From Macrothele yani (lineage: Eukaryota > Arthropoda > Arachnida > Araneae > Macrothelidae), in assembly GCA_039090855.1 (NCBI GenBank), contig CM077011.1:32011501-32075500 (forward strand): DNA of 64,000 nucleotides, read 5' to 3'. Position 1 is the stretch's first letter, and each line of letters opens with the position of its first letter. The notes beneath the pieces are model-generated. The model did no database searches, was not told where the DNA came from, and worked only from the letters and a program-made list of their open reading frames with translations. Of the stretch, positions 11,233-23,113 are shown in pieces. The position numbers were made by a program, and so were the translations under genes.

Positions 11233-11560
11233 TGTCACATCCACCATTTTGATAGGATGCTGTCCTGTTTTTTCGACTTTTCTTGGACTTCGGATTCGAA
11301 AGATCACTTTTCACTGAAAAACTCGCAAAGAAGAAGCAGAACACTCGTTAAAACTCAACGCAGTAATTTATTCGGCATAGTTACTCAATTCTTAGAAACA
11401 ATTATTAACACAGTGCACTTCAACACGTAATACAGGAACAGAAAATAATATCGCAGAAAGAAGGACGTGCTGGCAGCAGCTATTGAACACTACCTCATTA
11501 ACAGCAACGACTGCAGCGCGAGGGGCGTATATATACTTTCCTTGTTAGACTTTGAGGCCT
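11233..11560 (-). mobile_element. Possible solo LTR
   Basis: Read on the minus strand there is a TATA box (AAAGTATATATACGCC, 11525-11540), then about 160 bp later AATAAATTACTGCG (AATAAA at 11367-11372), then a segment ending TGGATGTGACA at 11233. That order (promoter, poly(A) signal, CA end) fits a retroviral-type LTR. I could not place the 5' TG end or a 5-bp target duplication, and no gag-pol lies nearby. Low confidence; a host 5' region is an alternative. Confidence 0.3.
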
Positions 11561-11759
11561 ATCCATGTGTTACCTAAGGCTTTGTGGGTACAGGATGACT
11601 TCCGGTTTCGCTTCTCCGAGCGGGAAGACTGGACGTTACTCGCTATTGCGATGGCGTCGATGAAACAAGTTCTCGTGGAGGGACATCCGTTCCACCTGCT
11701 CGTTAAAGTTTTTTCTTCGCTGAAGTTTCACTGAAGGTTTACTGACACTAAAAGATAAA

Positions 11760-12795
11760 CAAAATGGAGAAAGCATGCAAATGTATGTGCTTTATACGGA
11801 ATTCGGGCAAATATATATTTTCACATACACAATTTTCGAAAATATGTGTTTTTATGTGAAAATATTTATTTACCTGGGAATCCGTTCCCTAGTAATAACA
11901 AAAAGAAAGAGAATAGAGAAAAGGGGCACGCGTTAAATCCTAGTGTCTGTCATTTGATTGAAAGATCATTCCGTTGAAGGTCACTTGACTAAGAAGTTTA
12001 TTTCACCAAAGGACCATTTAGCCAAAAAGTTCATTACATCCAAAGAAATCACCGAAATATCATTTTATTGAACGGATCATTACGACCAAAAATCATTTTA
12101 TCGAATAGTTTATCTCGTCAAACAATATCACTGCACCGCTGTGTTCATACCGAAAATTCCCTTAGCCGATTATTTCTTAAACTAAAAAGTTTGAAACAAA
12201 CTCATACCTGAAACTATTGGGTTAGTGCAGAAAAAATGTCCTCTTGTGTCGTTCAGTGACGTCACTTAACATGCGTCACAAGATGAAGGTAAAAAAATCT
12301 GAAGTCTAGGTGCCACAGGAGTTGACGTCAGCCAATGAGACACTTCGTTTGAAGACGTGCATTTCCTTCTTTCTTAGGCGCAAACGGGGCGGAATACCTT
12401 GCGGCAAAGAGCAATCTGCATCTTATCCCTCATTCTTTCAAAATGGCCAAGCCACCTAATAATATTTGTCTTAACCAACATTTTGCTTCACATTTTACAT
12501 CTGAAACAGGTTTTCGTTCTTCACATGATCAGAACGTGTCTTACCACCACCCCACTCCACCTCCCGCCCGTCAGTGAAACATGTTTCGAGCACACAAACG
12601 ACTTTCATGTCATACGAAAGGATGATCAAAGACTTCGGAAGTGCAATTCAGAAATTTTTTCACAACCTATTAATATTGCTGCTTCTATTCTCCCGTAGGT
12701 GTGTTCCCGAATAAGTCAGTAGCATTATCCTGCCTCGATAAAGCCACGGGTAGGTGTGTGGTGTGAAAGATTGGCACATATAAGTTGCTACCACA
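11760..12795. other. Non-coding stretch, nothing recognised
   Basis: AT-rich DNA with no transposon motif or convincing frame. Contains scattered TGACGTCA-like words (near 12261 and 12316) whose significance is unknown. Confidence 0.4.
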
Positions 12796-12796
12796 A

Positions 12797-13493
12797 TAAC
12801 AAGTTAGTAAAATAATGCAATGTACTGATTATGATACGCTTTCCAATATACCATACATCGCGCTCAGACAAACCCTCCTCTTTACCCTGACTATTGATTC
12901 GTTCAGTATACCTCCGGAACAACATATTAAAGTTTTATCGCAATAGAAGCATTTTACTCAAGCTATTACTCAAGTTATGAGGATAATGGCTGTGGAATAA
13001 ATCTCGCTCCTGTGCACTGACCTTTGATCCCATTTCGATGATATTCAACAGAATTGGTTCAGTATACTTGCGGAACAACATAGTAAAGTTTTGTCGCTAT
13101 CGAAGCATTTCTACATAAGTTATGATGATAATGGTTGTGGAATAAATCTCGCTCCTGTGCCCTGACCTTCGATCCCATTTCGATGATATTCAACAGAATC
13201 GGTTCAGTATATTTCCGAAACAACATGATAAAGTTTTGTCGCTATCGAAGCATTTCTACATAAGTTATGACGCATAAGGGCGATTGAATGGGTCCCGCTC
13301 CTGTATCCTGACCTTTTATCCCATTTGGCCCATTTTCAACAGAATTCGTCCCCAGGCTGTCTCCAACCACATTATAAAATTTCATCACATTCGAACCGTT
13401 TTTACGCGAGTTATCGTGCGGAAAGACAGACAGACAGACAGACAGACAAAGCTGGAATATATACGCTTCTTCAACCTACGGTTGGAAAGCGTA
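12797..13493 (+). mobile_element. Non-coding GACA-microsatellite element, copy 1
   Basis: Begins with AACAAGTTAGTAAAATAATG, then ATACGCTTTCCAA (12835-12847) and ends with its inverse TTGGAAAGCGTAT (near 13481-13493). Inside are about three tandem sub-units of about 145 bp containing CGCTCCTGTGCCCTGACC, followed by GAGTTATCGTGCGGA and a GACA tract at 13424-13448. The left end is shared with the copies at 13.5 and 49.0 kb, so it is a dispersed, probably non-autonomous element. Class is unknown. Confidence 0.7.
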
Positions 13494-13536
13494 TACAAGC
13501 TTAAGGCCACACTTCATACAAACTCCAGGAAATGAT

Positions 13537-13996
13537 GAGCAAGTTAATAAAATCATGCAATGCATTGATTATGATACGCTTTGCAACATACCAGGAATCA
13601 TTACTCAAGTTTTGAGGATAATGGCTGTGGAATAAATCTCGCTCCTGTGCCCTGACCTTTGACCCCATTTCGATGATATTCAACAAAACCAGTTCAGTAT
13701 ACCTCCAGAACAACATGAATAAGTTAGTCGCAATCGAAGCATTTTTACGTAAGTTACGGCGCATAAGGGTAATGGAATGGATCCTGCTCCTGTGTCCTGA
13801 CTTTTGACCCCATTTTGCCCATTTTCAATAGGGTTTCTCCCCAGGTTGTCCCCTACCACATACTAAATTTCCTTGAAATCGAACCATCTGTACGCGAGTT
13901 ATCGTGCGGACGGACAGACAGACAAACGGACAGACAGACAGACAAACGGACAGACAAAGCTGGAACATTTGCGCTTCTTCAAATTACGGTTGGAAA
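13537..13996 (+). mobile_element. Non-coding GACA-microsatellite element, copy 2
   Basis: Left end AGCAAGTTAATAAAATCATG, inverted-end word ATACGCTTTGCAA, one or two sub-units, then GACA/GACAAACG microsatellite at about 13909-13958 and the right-end word TTGGAAAGC. It lies head-to-tail with copy 1, separated by about 40 bp. Confidence 0.7.
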
Positions 13997-14231
13997 GCTT
14001 AAAAAAAAAACAGATTTTTGTAATAACGTTCAAAGGCTGTGTTTTACGCAAGACAGCAGTGAAATTTTACTGCGTCTATACAAAATGTAGGGAAAGATTA
14101 TTGTACAAGAACGTAAAGAACTAATATTGCGTAACAGTGAAATAAACTATTATTGAGTGAGCCTATATACACATTATGCCGCATTATTAAATTTCAACAC
14201 GGCGAATGCTTTAAAAACTAAATAAATTATA

Positions 14232-14745
14232 AGGGTTGTTCAATAACTAGTGAGACTTCGTGCCTGAACATATCAAAACATGGCATACCTTAAAGTAATC
14301 GGCGCCAGTATTTAGGCAGCGTTCGTATCCTTGCACAAGTCCTGGTATTCCTGCGGCATAGAAGGAAGCAGGATGCTGCTGCAACCAATTATCTCCAGCT
14401 TAACGCCCCTGATAATCCGAAGTAAAACGTTTGTCTTTGAGAAATTTTTATAGGTCGAAAGATGTGAACATCGCAGGGCAATAGATCCGGACTATACGCC
14501 GGATGCTGAAGGACTTCCCAGCGAAAGCGCTACAATATCCTTTGCGGGATAACTGCCACATGCGGTCGGACGTTATCATGCAGAAGCACAATACTCTGAG
14601 AGAGATCGCCAAGTCTTTTGTTTTTGATGGCTTGTCGAAGCTTCATTAAGGTTCAACAATATCGTTCGGCACTGATGGTTGATCCTTTTGGTAGCCACTC
14701 AAGAAGCAATGGTCCTCGATGGTCAAAGAACATGGCCAACATCAC
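14232..14745 (-). pseudogene. Mariner transposase, C-terminal half
   Basis: On the minus strand one frame reads LAMFFDHRGPLLLEWLPKG, and after a frameshift SIVLLHDNVRPHVAVIPQ (second catalytic Asp), HPAYSPDLLPCDVHIF (third Asp) and WLQQHPASFYAAGIPGLVQ near the C-terminus. The spacing from the second to the third Asp is 34 residues: the DD34D signature of mariner. Stops and frameshifts make it non-functional even without the insertion. It joins the N-terminal half across the 14746-19747 insertion. Confidence 0.88.
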
Positions 14746-14819
14746 CAGTTACGTACTGATAGCCCCCGCAAACCCCGCAGTGAGGGGGAGGGGAGGCTCA
14801 TGGTTAAGAGGGCCTCTAA

Positions 14820-17340
14820 CCTAAGCAAAAAGATTTTACAAAATTTTTGCGGAAACTTCGTATGGAACTGTTTAAAGAAGTAGCCAAGAATTAAAGCAGC
14901 TTTGAATGAAGTATGAAGCATTTTTTTTTTTTTCGTAAAAATTTCAAAAATCATTTCTGTTGCTTTAAAATCTTCAGAATATTTTCACAAAAATTGAATG
15001 ATGGGGAAAGCAGCTATTTAAGAGAACTTGAGGCCCCTTTTCACAGCCCTCGCAATAGTTTCTATATGTGTGTATATCCGCAGGCGACTTTAGATCTTTT
15101 GGGGCTCTAGGCGCTAAAAGATTAAGGGGCCCCCCTCTCCTTCTTATCGCTTCAAAAATTTTCATTCGTCACATTAACAAAAAAATAAAAAAATAAAAAA
15201 AAAATTAAGAAAAAGTTTTTTACGCTTTTTAAAATGCCATTTTATTTTCCTATTGTTAGAACGTTTTGTAAGAAACAGTGCCTGTTTACACTTTGTTTGT
15301 CCGTGAACATCGAACTTTTGGTTTTTAGAGATATTTCAAAAATTATTTTTGCGGCTAGTAGGAAATCAAAAGGACATTAAATTTGGTACTTTAAATATCC
15401 CCTATACTTCATGAATTTACTCCTAACGGCTGTCAAAGGCGAAAGTTCAAAAAAATTAAACTTCTGTTGTGAATGCAGGACATCAACATTCATTAAATGT
15501 TGCCCATTTTAAATTTTACTACTAATTTATAAATTTCCCCCTAAGAGTTCTCAAAGTGAAAATTTTGTAAATTTTAGCTTTATGCTAAGAAGAGACTATT
15601 TCAGTTACAGAAAAGGTTCTTTTTGAATTTCATACCTTAGGCAAAACTGATTACTCTAGCATCTTTCCAATTGCAAGTTACTACGCAAATTTAACGCTAA
15701 GGCACTGAAAATGGAATTTCTCTAAATTGATCAGTGTGTTCCGTATAAATTAATTGTCATAAAATTGGAATGTGCATCAATTACAAAGCGTGCTTTTTCT
15801 ATTGCTTCAGCTTTGGAAAACCAACTTGTTTTTACGTTATGAGCAAATTAGTAGGCAACGATCATGGTAACAATCAAAAATAAAATACTTGAACACATTG
15901 GCAACCGGTAAAGTTCTCCATATTTGGAAAATTCATGTATACAATTTATGCACAGTACTTCACTTGAGGAAGGTGAATGACTTTTCGTCTAGGAGTTTTT
16001 CTGAGTCGAACAATTCACAAAATCGAAGAGATTTAGTCGTCCATGGCATAGACAAATGCCATGAACCCAGGTAGCTGGACAATAAGAATTTTATCTGTCA
16101 GTGTAGGAAAGCGAGAACGTGAAGAGTTTCTTGAAAGTATTTTTTCTTATTATTTTCATCTGAAAATCGAGGTCGGCATTTTTTTTGCTCTGTCAAAAAG
16201 ATGCGTGAGGTTTTTTTCTATACCTGCACTCAGTTATCAGAAACAAAAACAAAAGAATTAAATACAAAAGATCCGGTTTCAAAATGGAAGAGTGGAAACC
16301 ACAGCTTTTCGACTGCGAGTGTCATTGAAACATTTTTATTTCTTTTTTCAAACGTTAGTTTTATGCCGTTTCTATTTAAGGAATAGAAACGGCGGGAACA
16401 CTTGGCAATTATCCGTATTGAACTAGGGGTGGAAACAGTATTAAGAAAATGTTGTTGCAATGCAATATAAATTTCCTTTAGCACTATTAAATAAGAAAAG
16501 ATAGAGTGATATTCTATAATTTCTTTCTTTTTTTCTTTTTTTTTTTTTGCCTTAATATTAACTCTTTAGGTTTAGGCTGGTTTAGGAGGACTAAGGCTGA
16601 GACAGAACTAGATTATCCTACCACAAAAGGAAGAACAATTAACAGCAAACACCCCCGATCATCAGGATAGTTTCTACAAGCACTCCTCCTTGCAATCCAG
16701 GTGGTAAGGGGGAAAGGTTCCAACACAGATGTTTTCCCTTGGCTGGAAGTAGCATGAAAGCAATTTATAGTACAGCAGGCCAGTTAAGAATTCGCCTTAA
16801 GTAATGAAAAGGGTGGGAAACGTGAATACTTCCCTAACGTACCACTAAAAGAAAGGCTAAATTATTTTAACCGTTCCTTTCAAAATAAATACATCGATAA
16901 CAATTCGAAACTTCGGAGTATCAGCAAGAAAAAAATATATGTTAATAATATGAGGAAGTAAAATATCAACTGACAATACAAATAAAGTGGTAGCTTTAAG
17001 GATTGATTTCTTTCTGTCCGTGAAAACCGAAACGAAACTGGCAATCCAATTATACGTCTTTTAGGCCGCTCAAACTCCGGGGCCCTAGACGCGCCTGATG
17101 CGCCTAGTCGAAAATTCGCCCTTGTATATGGCAGCAAGGGAATGCGAAAGAAATATCAGTTCAATGAGCGGAATTTTTATACCAATGAATACAATGTGTG
17201 TATTTGCTTGTATATAACTACGCATCCTTCAGTATATAATGAACTAAAAGTTGTTCTTCGTGGGAGCGAAAAAACAGAGACTTGCATCATTTTTTCAATA
17301 CCAGTCAAAAGATTTTTAGCCCGTCTTTTGTAAAAAAAGA
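14820..17340. other. Interior of the insertion without recognisable genes
   Basis: AT-rich DNA with long A/T runs and short frames. GGGGCTCTAGGCGC (about 15099) and GGGGCCCTAGACGCGCC (about 17080) resemble GC-rich subterminal words of hAT-type elements. No coding homology seen. Confidence 0.4.
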
Positions 17341-17358
17341 TCGTGCTTATGTTACCGG

Positions 17359-17385
17359 TTTGTCCGTCCGTCCGTCCGTCCGTCA
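17359..17385 (+). repeat. (TCCG)n microsatellite at the head of the HOR element
   Basis: About five to six TCCG units just before CTGTACCCACGATATCTCTG. Together with the following repeats it gives a microsatellite-plus-array design like the GACA elements at 12.8-14.0 kb. Confidence 0.9.
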
Positions 17386-17399
17386 GACCGTCTGTACCC

Positions 17400-19245
17400 A
17401 CGATATCTCTGGAACTATTAGTCCGATTTGAAAAGTTCTTTTTGCATTGGGAAGCTTGAAATATGCGAATGATGATCCTTTATTTCGTTTCGTTTTTTTT
17501 TTTACAATGTACAATTTCGCCGCGAGAGGGCGTAATTGCAGATGATGTCGAATTCAAAATTACGTTTTATTCCACATATTTGCTTCTAAACATCCGATTG
17601 AAAAAAAATATTTTATTTTTCGAATCCATTTATGTCTCAAAATATTTTAGATATAGTTACTTTTTCAAATTACGCATAGATTTTCCGCTAGGGGACGTAA
17701 AAGTAAATTACATTTTTCCCGATAATTTTTCTTCTAAAACTCCGATTTGAAAAAATTTCTTCAGCGGATACACCTCCTGATGGAAAATGTTTTGCATAAA
17801 ATTTCAAAATTTTGGTAAAGAATACTTTGGCCACCAGGGGGCGCAAGTGTTAATTTCTGCTTCTGTATTTACCATAAAATCTGAGCTTCTAAAATATCAA
17901 TTGAAAAAATTATTTCGTGGACTGATGCCACTCACATAGATAAACCTTTTTGGAATATTTTCTTCTTAAAATATTCCACAGTTTCTCCGCCAGAGGGCGT
18001 AGATGTATATCATATTTTCGTCAATTTCTCTACTTCTAGAGTCCGATTTGAAAAATTTCTTCTTTGTTGGATAGTGTTTTCAGCGCGACATGTTTTTCAT
18101 ATACTTTCGAAATTTTCAAGTAATTCATAGACTTTCCGCTAGGGGTCGTAAAGGTAAATTGCTTCTCCCTATATCTCTGCTTCTATATCTCCAATTTGAA
18201 AAATTCTTTCTACACCGGATACAGCTCCTGGTGGGAAATACTTTGCACATAATTTCAAATTTTTGTAAAAAATGGTTTGGCCACCAGGTGGCGTAAGTTT
18301 TAATTTCCGCTTCTGATGTATTTGCCGCAAATTATGAGCTTCTAAAATCTCGACTGAAAAAATAGTCTTTTGTTGGCCGATACTACTCATGTCGACTTTT
18401 AGGAACATTTTCTTCATGAAATAAGGCATGGTTTCTACGCCAGGGAGCGTAGATGTATATCTTATTTTTGTCAATATATCTACTTCAAGGAGTCTGATTC
18501 GAAAAATTCCTTCTTTGTGGGATAGTGTCTCCGATGCGAAATGTTTTTCCAATAAATTCAAAATTTTGAAGTAAATCAAAGACTTTCTGCTAGGGGGCAC
18601 AAGGGTAAATTGCGTTTTCTGCGTTATTTCTGCTTCTAAAACTCCGATTTGAAAAATTCTTCTTGTATCGCATACAAGACCTGATAGAAAATATTGTTTT
18701 TACATAAATTCTAATGTTTGGTAAAGAATGGTTTGGCTACCAGGGGGCATAAGTGTTAATTTCTGCTTCTGATGTATTTGTAACAAAATCTGGGCTCCTG
18801 AAAACTCAACTAAAAGTTTTTTTTCTTGGACCGAAACCGCTCATATGGAAAAACCTTTTAAGAATACTTTCTTCCTAAAATAATGCATGGTTCTCCCACC
18901 AGTGGATGCAAAGTCATATCTTAAATTTGTCGATATATCTGTTTCTAAGAGTCCGATTTGAAAAATAATTTCTGTGTTGGAGAGCCTTTCCGGTGAGAAA
19001 TGTTTCTCATATAAATTCATGTTTTCCTTAACGCACAAGTCTGCAACCAGAGGGCGTAAGTTCACGATTCCGTTTATAGCAATATCTGAGGGATTAAAAA
19101 CCCTATTGAAAAACTTCTTTCTTCCATCAGATATTATTGTTTTCCATACCAGTTTTATTGACTTTGAATAGCTTTGATGAATTTAATTTGCGTCAGAACG
19201 GATTCAAAAGACGTGCTTTTTACACCCGAAAATTCGGTGTCATCT
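17400..19245 (+). repeat. Higher-order repeat with CTCF-like boxes, copy 1
   Basis: Three sub-unit types of about 150 bp (A, B, C) repeat in order with a period of about 450 bp. A boxes (CTAGGGGGCGTAA type) lie near 17690, 18140 and 18590; B boxes (CCACCAGGGGGCGC type) near 17831, 18281 and 18731; C boxes (CCAGAGGGCGTAG type) near 17990, 18440 and 18900. Each box is followed by a TTCTGCTTCTAAA and TCCGATTTGAAAAATTC segment. The right end is TTCGGTGTCATCTTTCTT, shared with the inverted copy at 63.0 kb. No coding capacity. Confidence 0.88.
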
Positions 19246-19747
19246 TTCTTTTTTTACTGTGTGCAAAACATTGTGGCATTATGTTAAGCGTGTTTCTTGT
19301 ATTCCAGAGTAAATAATTTAAGTAGTTTCCCGTTTTTTGTGCTACAGTTCTTTTCCGTTACTTAGTTATTTTCTAATTTATGCTGGGACATCTCGTATAA
19401 ATCGGAAAAATCGTTAGACACTGTCACACGGGGGTTGTATGTTTTGTGTGTGTTCATGAGGCATTTAAAAAAACTATTTTGTATTATTTTGTATCGGTAT
19501 AAAACCAAAGCAATCATTTTAATTACAACGTACACATTTGTGTTTCATGCAATAAAGTGGAATAATTTTGATTTTACGAAAAATACTCGTAGGTTCCAAA
19601 GAATTTGATTTATTAAAACACCAATAAAGCTTAGTTAGTAATATGGAAATAAAATTTTTGAGTAATTGAAAGCTAATAGATTTTCGGTAAAGAGCCTCGA
19701 AAACATTTTTTGCGTGGGAGGCCTCGAATTTTTCCGGTAAGCCACTG

Positions 19748-20425
19748 AACATCACCTTGCCCCCGGAAATAGTGGACCGTTCGGCGGTGTCGATGATGCA
19801 TGTTTCCACTATATGCTCTGGTGTTTCGATTCTGGCTCGAAATGATGACACCAGCTTTCATCACCAGCAATAATGCGCAGAAGGAAATCTTGGCTCATCT
19901 GCTCATCGGACAGATGTTTCGGTACCCACGTGGCGCAGACCTTACGATATTCAAGGTGCGAATGCATGATCGTATTGACAGTTCCGATGCTCACATCGGC
20001 AATGTTCGGCAGTTCTCGGATCGTGATTCTTCACTGAAAGAGCATAACATGGTGCGCCTGATTTGGGCTGGTCTGCAGTGCTTGTTCGTCTAAAGAGTGC
20101 TTGTTCGTCACCACCGCATTACAGTATTGCGTAGAAGACAAGCAGGCCCATAAACCGCCTTCATTCGTCTCTGAATTTCGCTTGGAGGCGTTTCCTCCTC
20201 TTTCAAAAACTGAATTGCAGTACGCCGAGCAACTTCAGGACTTATGCATCTCCTACGAGAGAAAAATAAAATTAGTCCAGCACGTTACAAGACTTCCGTA
20301 ACAAACAAGCTGCAGTGCAGTTGCATAGCCTTTAAATCGCATGTACACTAGCGCCACCCATTGACTAAATTAGAAAGCGCAAACGCACTCCAGCTAAAAA
20401 GTCTCACTACTAATTGAAAAACCCT
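19748..20425 (-). pseudogene. Mariner transposase, N-terminal half
   Basis: Minus-strand blocks read VARRTAIQFLKEEETPPSE (helix-turn-helix region), SIGTVNTIMHSHLEYRKVC, and ITGDESWCHHF-like sequence (here IAGDESWCHHFEPESKHQS, first catalytic Asp), then GGKVMF at the break. A short duplication (GACGAACAAGCACT/GTGCTTGTTCGTC) near 20090-20110 disrupts the frame. Its continuation is the block at 14232-14745. Confidence 0.87.
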
Positions 20426-20427
20426 TA

Positions 20428-21640
20428 AATTTAGAAATTGGCAAATTCGAATTTTTTTAAAAAAGAGAGAAGGGGATGCGAGGTGACACACTGCCATGCT
20501 GTCTGGCAAGTTGATCCCAAATTTTAAGTCCAGTAGTTTCTTTTGTAGAGGACTGACAGACAGACACATTAATTTTATTATTATGGAAAATGTGTTAAAA
20601 AAAAGGAAGGATGGGATGGGATGTCATCTGAAAACTGATCAGCTCCAGAAACGAAAAACAGAATGGGAGAAATGGAATATTACTAACATTTTACCGTAAG
20701 ATTTTTGCTTGTACCGTGTTTAATTATTATAACAGATATAATTTTATTGCGCGTCGGCCAAAAAAATCTGAAGTATTGCATTTCCTTACCTTTTCGCCCC
20801 AATTGCGCTTTTGAGATTTCAGGGATGAAAGGGTGAATGGTTTTATGTTTAAAAATTGAAACTGGGAGTGTACTTATTTGCGGAAAGCCCGCCCAAGGCA
20901 GTTGACAAAACAAACTTATCACCCACATCTCACTCGAAGTTAATATCTCATGTTATAGTGAGACGAACACTACGAAGCCTGCGCCACTGTACTATTCTAT
21001 TACCAGAATACAAGTATTGTTACAAAAAATAAACCTGAAGTAATGCTGACATAATGATTCAATTTCTGTGTGTATTTCAAAGTCTGAATCGTAATCATGT
21101 CTGTTAATATATTATGCCAAGAAAAGGCAATTTAGAGTAAAACGGTTAAATTGTTACCGCCTGTACCTAACTCAAAATAGTTCGGCGAGAAACGCTTGTG
21201 GTTAAGAACAATTATATTTTATGAAAAGCACTTGTATTTAATATTTACAGAGTCTTTACTCAATCAAATGAACTTGATGAAGTCAACTATTATTTTTGGA
21301 GGGAATTAAGGGTGCTGATGGGAATGTGATGCTAGAAGAAGTCGTCTGATCTCAATTTAGAGTCACTACGCCATAGGAAGGGAAAGAAGCAGAGCTGTAT
21401 GGAAAGTAAAGAAGCGAAAAAAGAAATAAACATCCTAGGAAGGTGTGATCGGCTACATAAATTGTGAATGTGGTTAGCTATGTGGAAGAGACCGGCAGAT
21501 AGCTTAAAAAAGATTTTCGAATGTATCAACGTTATTTTTCAGTCTGATATATACGGTGCCCCAGAAAGAATGGAAACTATATCAAATATATTTCATGAGG
21601 AACTAAAGATAGTTAAAAAAACGGTTTTCATACCATATGA
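20428..21640. other. Non-coding spacer
   Basis: No recognised coding or repeat features between the mariner and the DUF4817-type pseudogene. Confidence 0.4.
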
Positions 21641-22790
21641 ACAAGCAACTCAATGAGATGTTTAGCATTTCAACCTGAGCATCTTTCGTCGTTCTTACAA
21701 TGTTCCTTCGGTATTCAAAACGTGAGACGTGATGTCTTTTACAGCACTGGACCGTGCGGTCTTTCCGCTATTGTAAAGATGTGATTGGTATGCGGTGCAC
21801 TTGGGCCATTTGTGCACCCCCCACAAGAAGAAATCCAAGGGTGTTAATTCCGGCAGTCTAGGAGGCAACGAAAAGGGGCCACCTCTACCAGTCTATCTGT
21901 CGAATAAAGTTGTGCCCAGAAATTTCCAAACGGTTAGGGCCCAGTGTGGTGGTGCTCCATCCTGCTGGAATATGATCGTTAGATTCAATTCCTTAATTTG
22001 CGGAACAACTGCATACACTTCCAGCATGTCAAGATAGGCAATTCTGGAGGTGGTGTTCGCTCCAGAGAGAAAAAGGGGTACCAATGACACCACTGTGTGT
22101 TACGGCACACGAGACATTCACCTTGGAACTTGCTCTTTCATGTTCATTGACAGTATGGAGTTGTTCTGAACCCTACAAATCTAAGTTGTATGTATTCACA
22201 TTCCCACTACTGTAAAATGTTGCCATGTCTGAGACGATAAGGTTCGTCAGTGAACTATTGTTATCGTCCACTTCCTGTAGCTCACGACAAAAAAACTCGC
22301 ATCGTGCTGCGTAATCGTTTCGTTGAAGCTGGAAGTTTTTAAGCACGAAATTTTAAACTTTCTTTAAAACATCGTGCACCATGGATCGAGGGATGTCATG
22401 CTGCCGGTTGCACGTTGCTCAGATTTTCTCTGGCTTCGAACAAAAGCTATAAATGCGGTTTCAGCATCACCTTCTGGTACGGATCGCCCTCCGGTTTATG
22501 TTGTTTCTTTAAGCTAGATGTTGTCTCGCACAGCCCAGCTCACCCCTTAATGCTTATACGAAAAAGAGGGCCTTCGTCCATCTCAATTTTCTTTGCACAC
22601 TGGTATCGCACTTTGATTGTGCAATCAACCCCACACACACAGCCCGGTGCTGATGAGCCGCCATTCACGGTACAACTGGCAAGTAGTCTCTGCAATGCAA
22701 CTATCGCTCTAATTTGCGCATGCGCACATTCACGTATGCACTCGTTCGAATTAACGTCATGTAAAATTCGGGGAATGCCGCTGTTGTGAT
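21640..22790 (-). pseudogene. Mariner-related transposase pseudogene (DUF4817/DD41D type)
   Basis: Minus-strand translation shows FFLSGANTTSRIAYLDMLE, FQQDGAPPHWALTVWKFLG and GGPFSLPPRLPELTPLDFF. The block FQQDGAPPHW...PLDFFLWG is characteristic of a large arthropod transposase group whose N-terminus carries a DUF4817-like helix-turn-helix. Counting from QQD to PLD gives 41 residues, a DD41D-like spacing. Upstream blocks, including VHDVLKKV, lie in other frames with stops, so the gene is dead. I did not resolve terminal repeats. Sure of transposase origin, moderately sure of the subgroup. Confidence 0.8.
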
Positions 22791-22904
22791 GTAAAACAAT
22801 ACTCTTGTGTGGTTTTTCCTTTCCATGTTGCGCGGTTTTTTTCTATTGCGAAAACCGTGTTGTCCTCTCTTTTATTTCCTCATGAAACATGTTTACAATG
22901 TAGC

Positions 22905-23113
22905 CATAACACCCCGTTGGCCTAGTGCTAGGAAGAGCTGGCTTCCGGTCATTTGTCCGAAATGGCTCCATCAGGGTAAGGCATGGATCAGGCGTATGTC
23001 TTACGGCACTGGCTTTCTCTCCCTTTCCTGGAACGATTGGCCCTAAATTAAAGAATGGCCAACTGCTTGTGACTTTTAGAGTTGCTCACGGTGTTCGTTA
23101 AAACCCAAGCAAA
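22905..23113 (+). mobile_element. SINE-A, copy 8, strongly diverged
   Basis: Retains CACCCCGTTGGCCTAGTG, GGCATGGATCAGGCG, CTTACGGCACTGGC, CCCTAAATTA and GTTGCTCACGGTG, in the family order. Box B is destroyed, so it is an old copy. Confidence 0.75.

Larger units (their letters stand above)
14746..19747. mobile_element. hAT-like 5.0-kb non-autonomous insertion
   Basis: Flanked by an exact 8-bp duplication AACATCAC, the target length of hAT-superfamily transposons. The ends are CAGTTACGTAC at the left and CAGTGGCTTAC (minus strand) at the right: short, imperfect inverted repeats (8 of 11 match) beginning CAGT, as is common in hAT. The left subterminal region is rich in GGGG/CCCC blocks. No transposase is detectable; the right part is occupied by a higher-order repeat. 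Alternative: another element class leaving 8-9 bp duplications. Confidence 0.6.
14232..20425 (-). mobile_element. Mariner element split by a 5.0-kb insertion
   Basis: Terminal repeats AGGGTTGTTCAATAACTAG at the left and AGGGTTTTTCAATTAGTAG (minus strand) at the right are bordered by TA at 14230-14231 and 20426-20427. The mariner itself is about 1.2 kb: left part 14232-14745 (3' half of the gene) and right part 19748-20425 (5' half). The word AACATCAC occurs at both break points (14738-14745 and 19748-19755), showing that the material between was inserted with target duplication. Confidence 0.88.

Noticed and set aside
18169..18600. 143-codon minus-strand frame
   Set aside because: Runs through the higher-order repeat and reflects repeat composition.
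14746..19747. MULE or LINE as the source of the 5-kb insertion
   Set aside because: A 9-bp reading of the duplication is possible if the next C is counted, but the ends begin CAGT and an 8-bp duplication fits hAT better; there is no poly(A) for a LINE.
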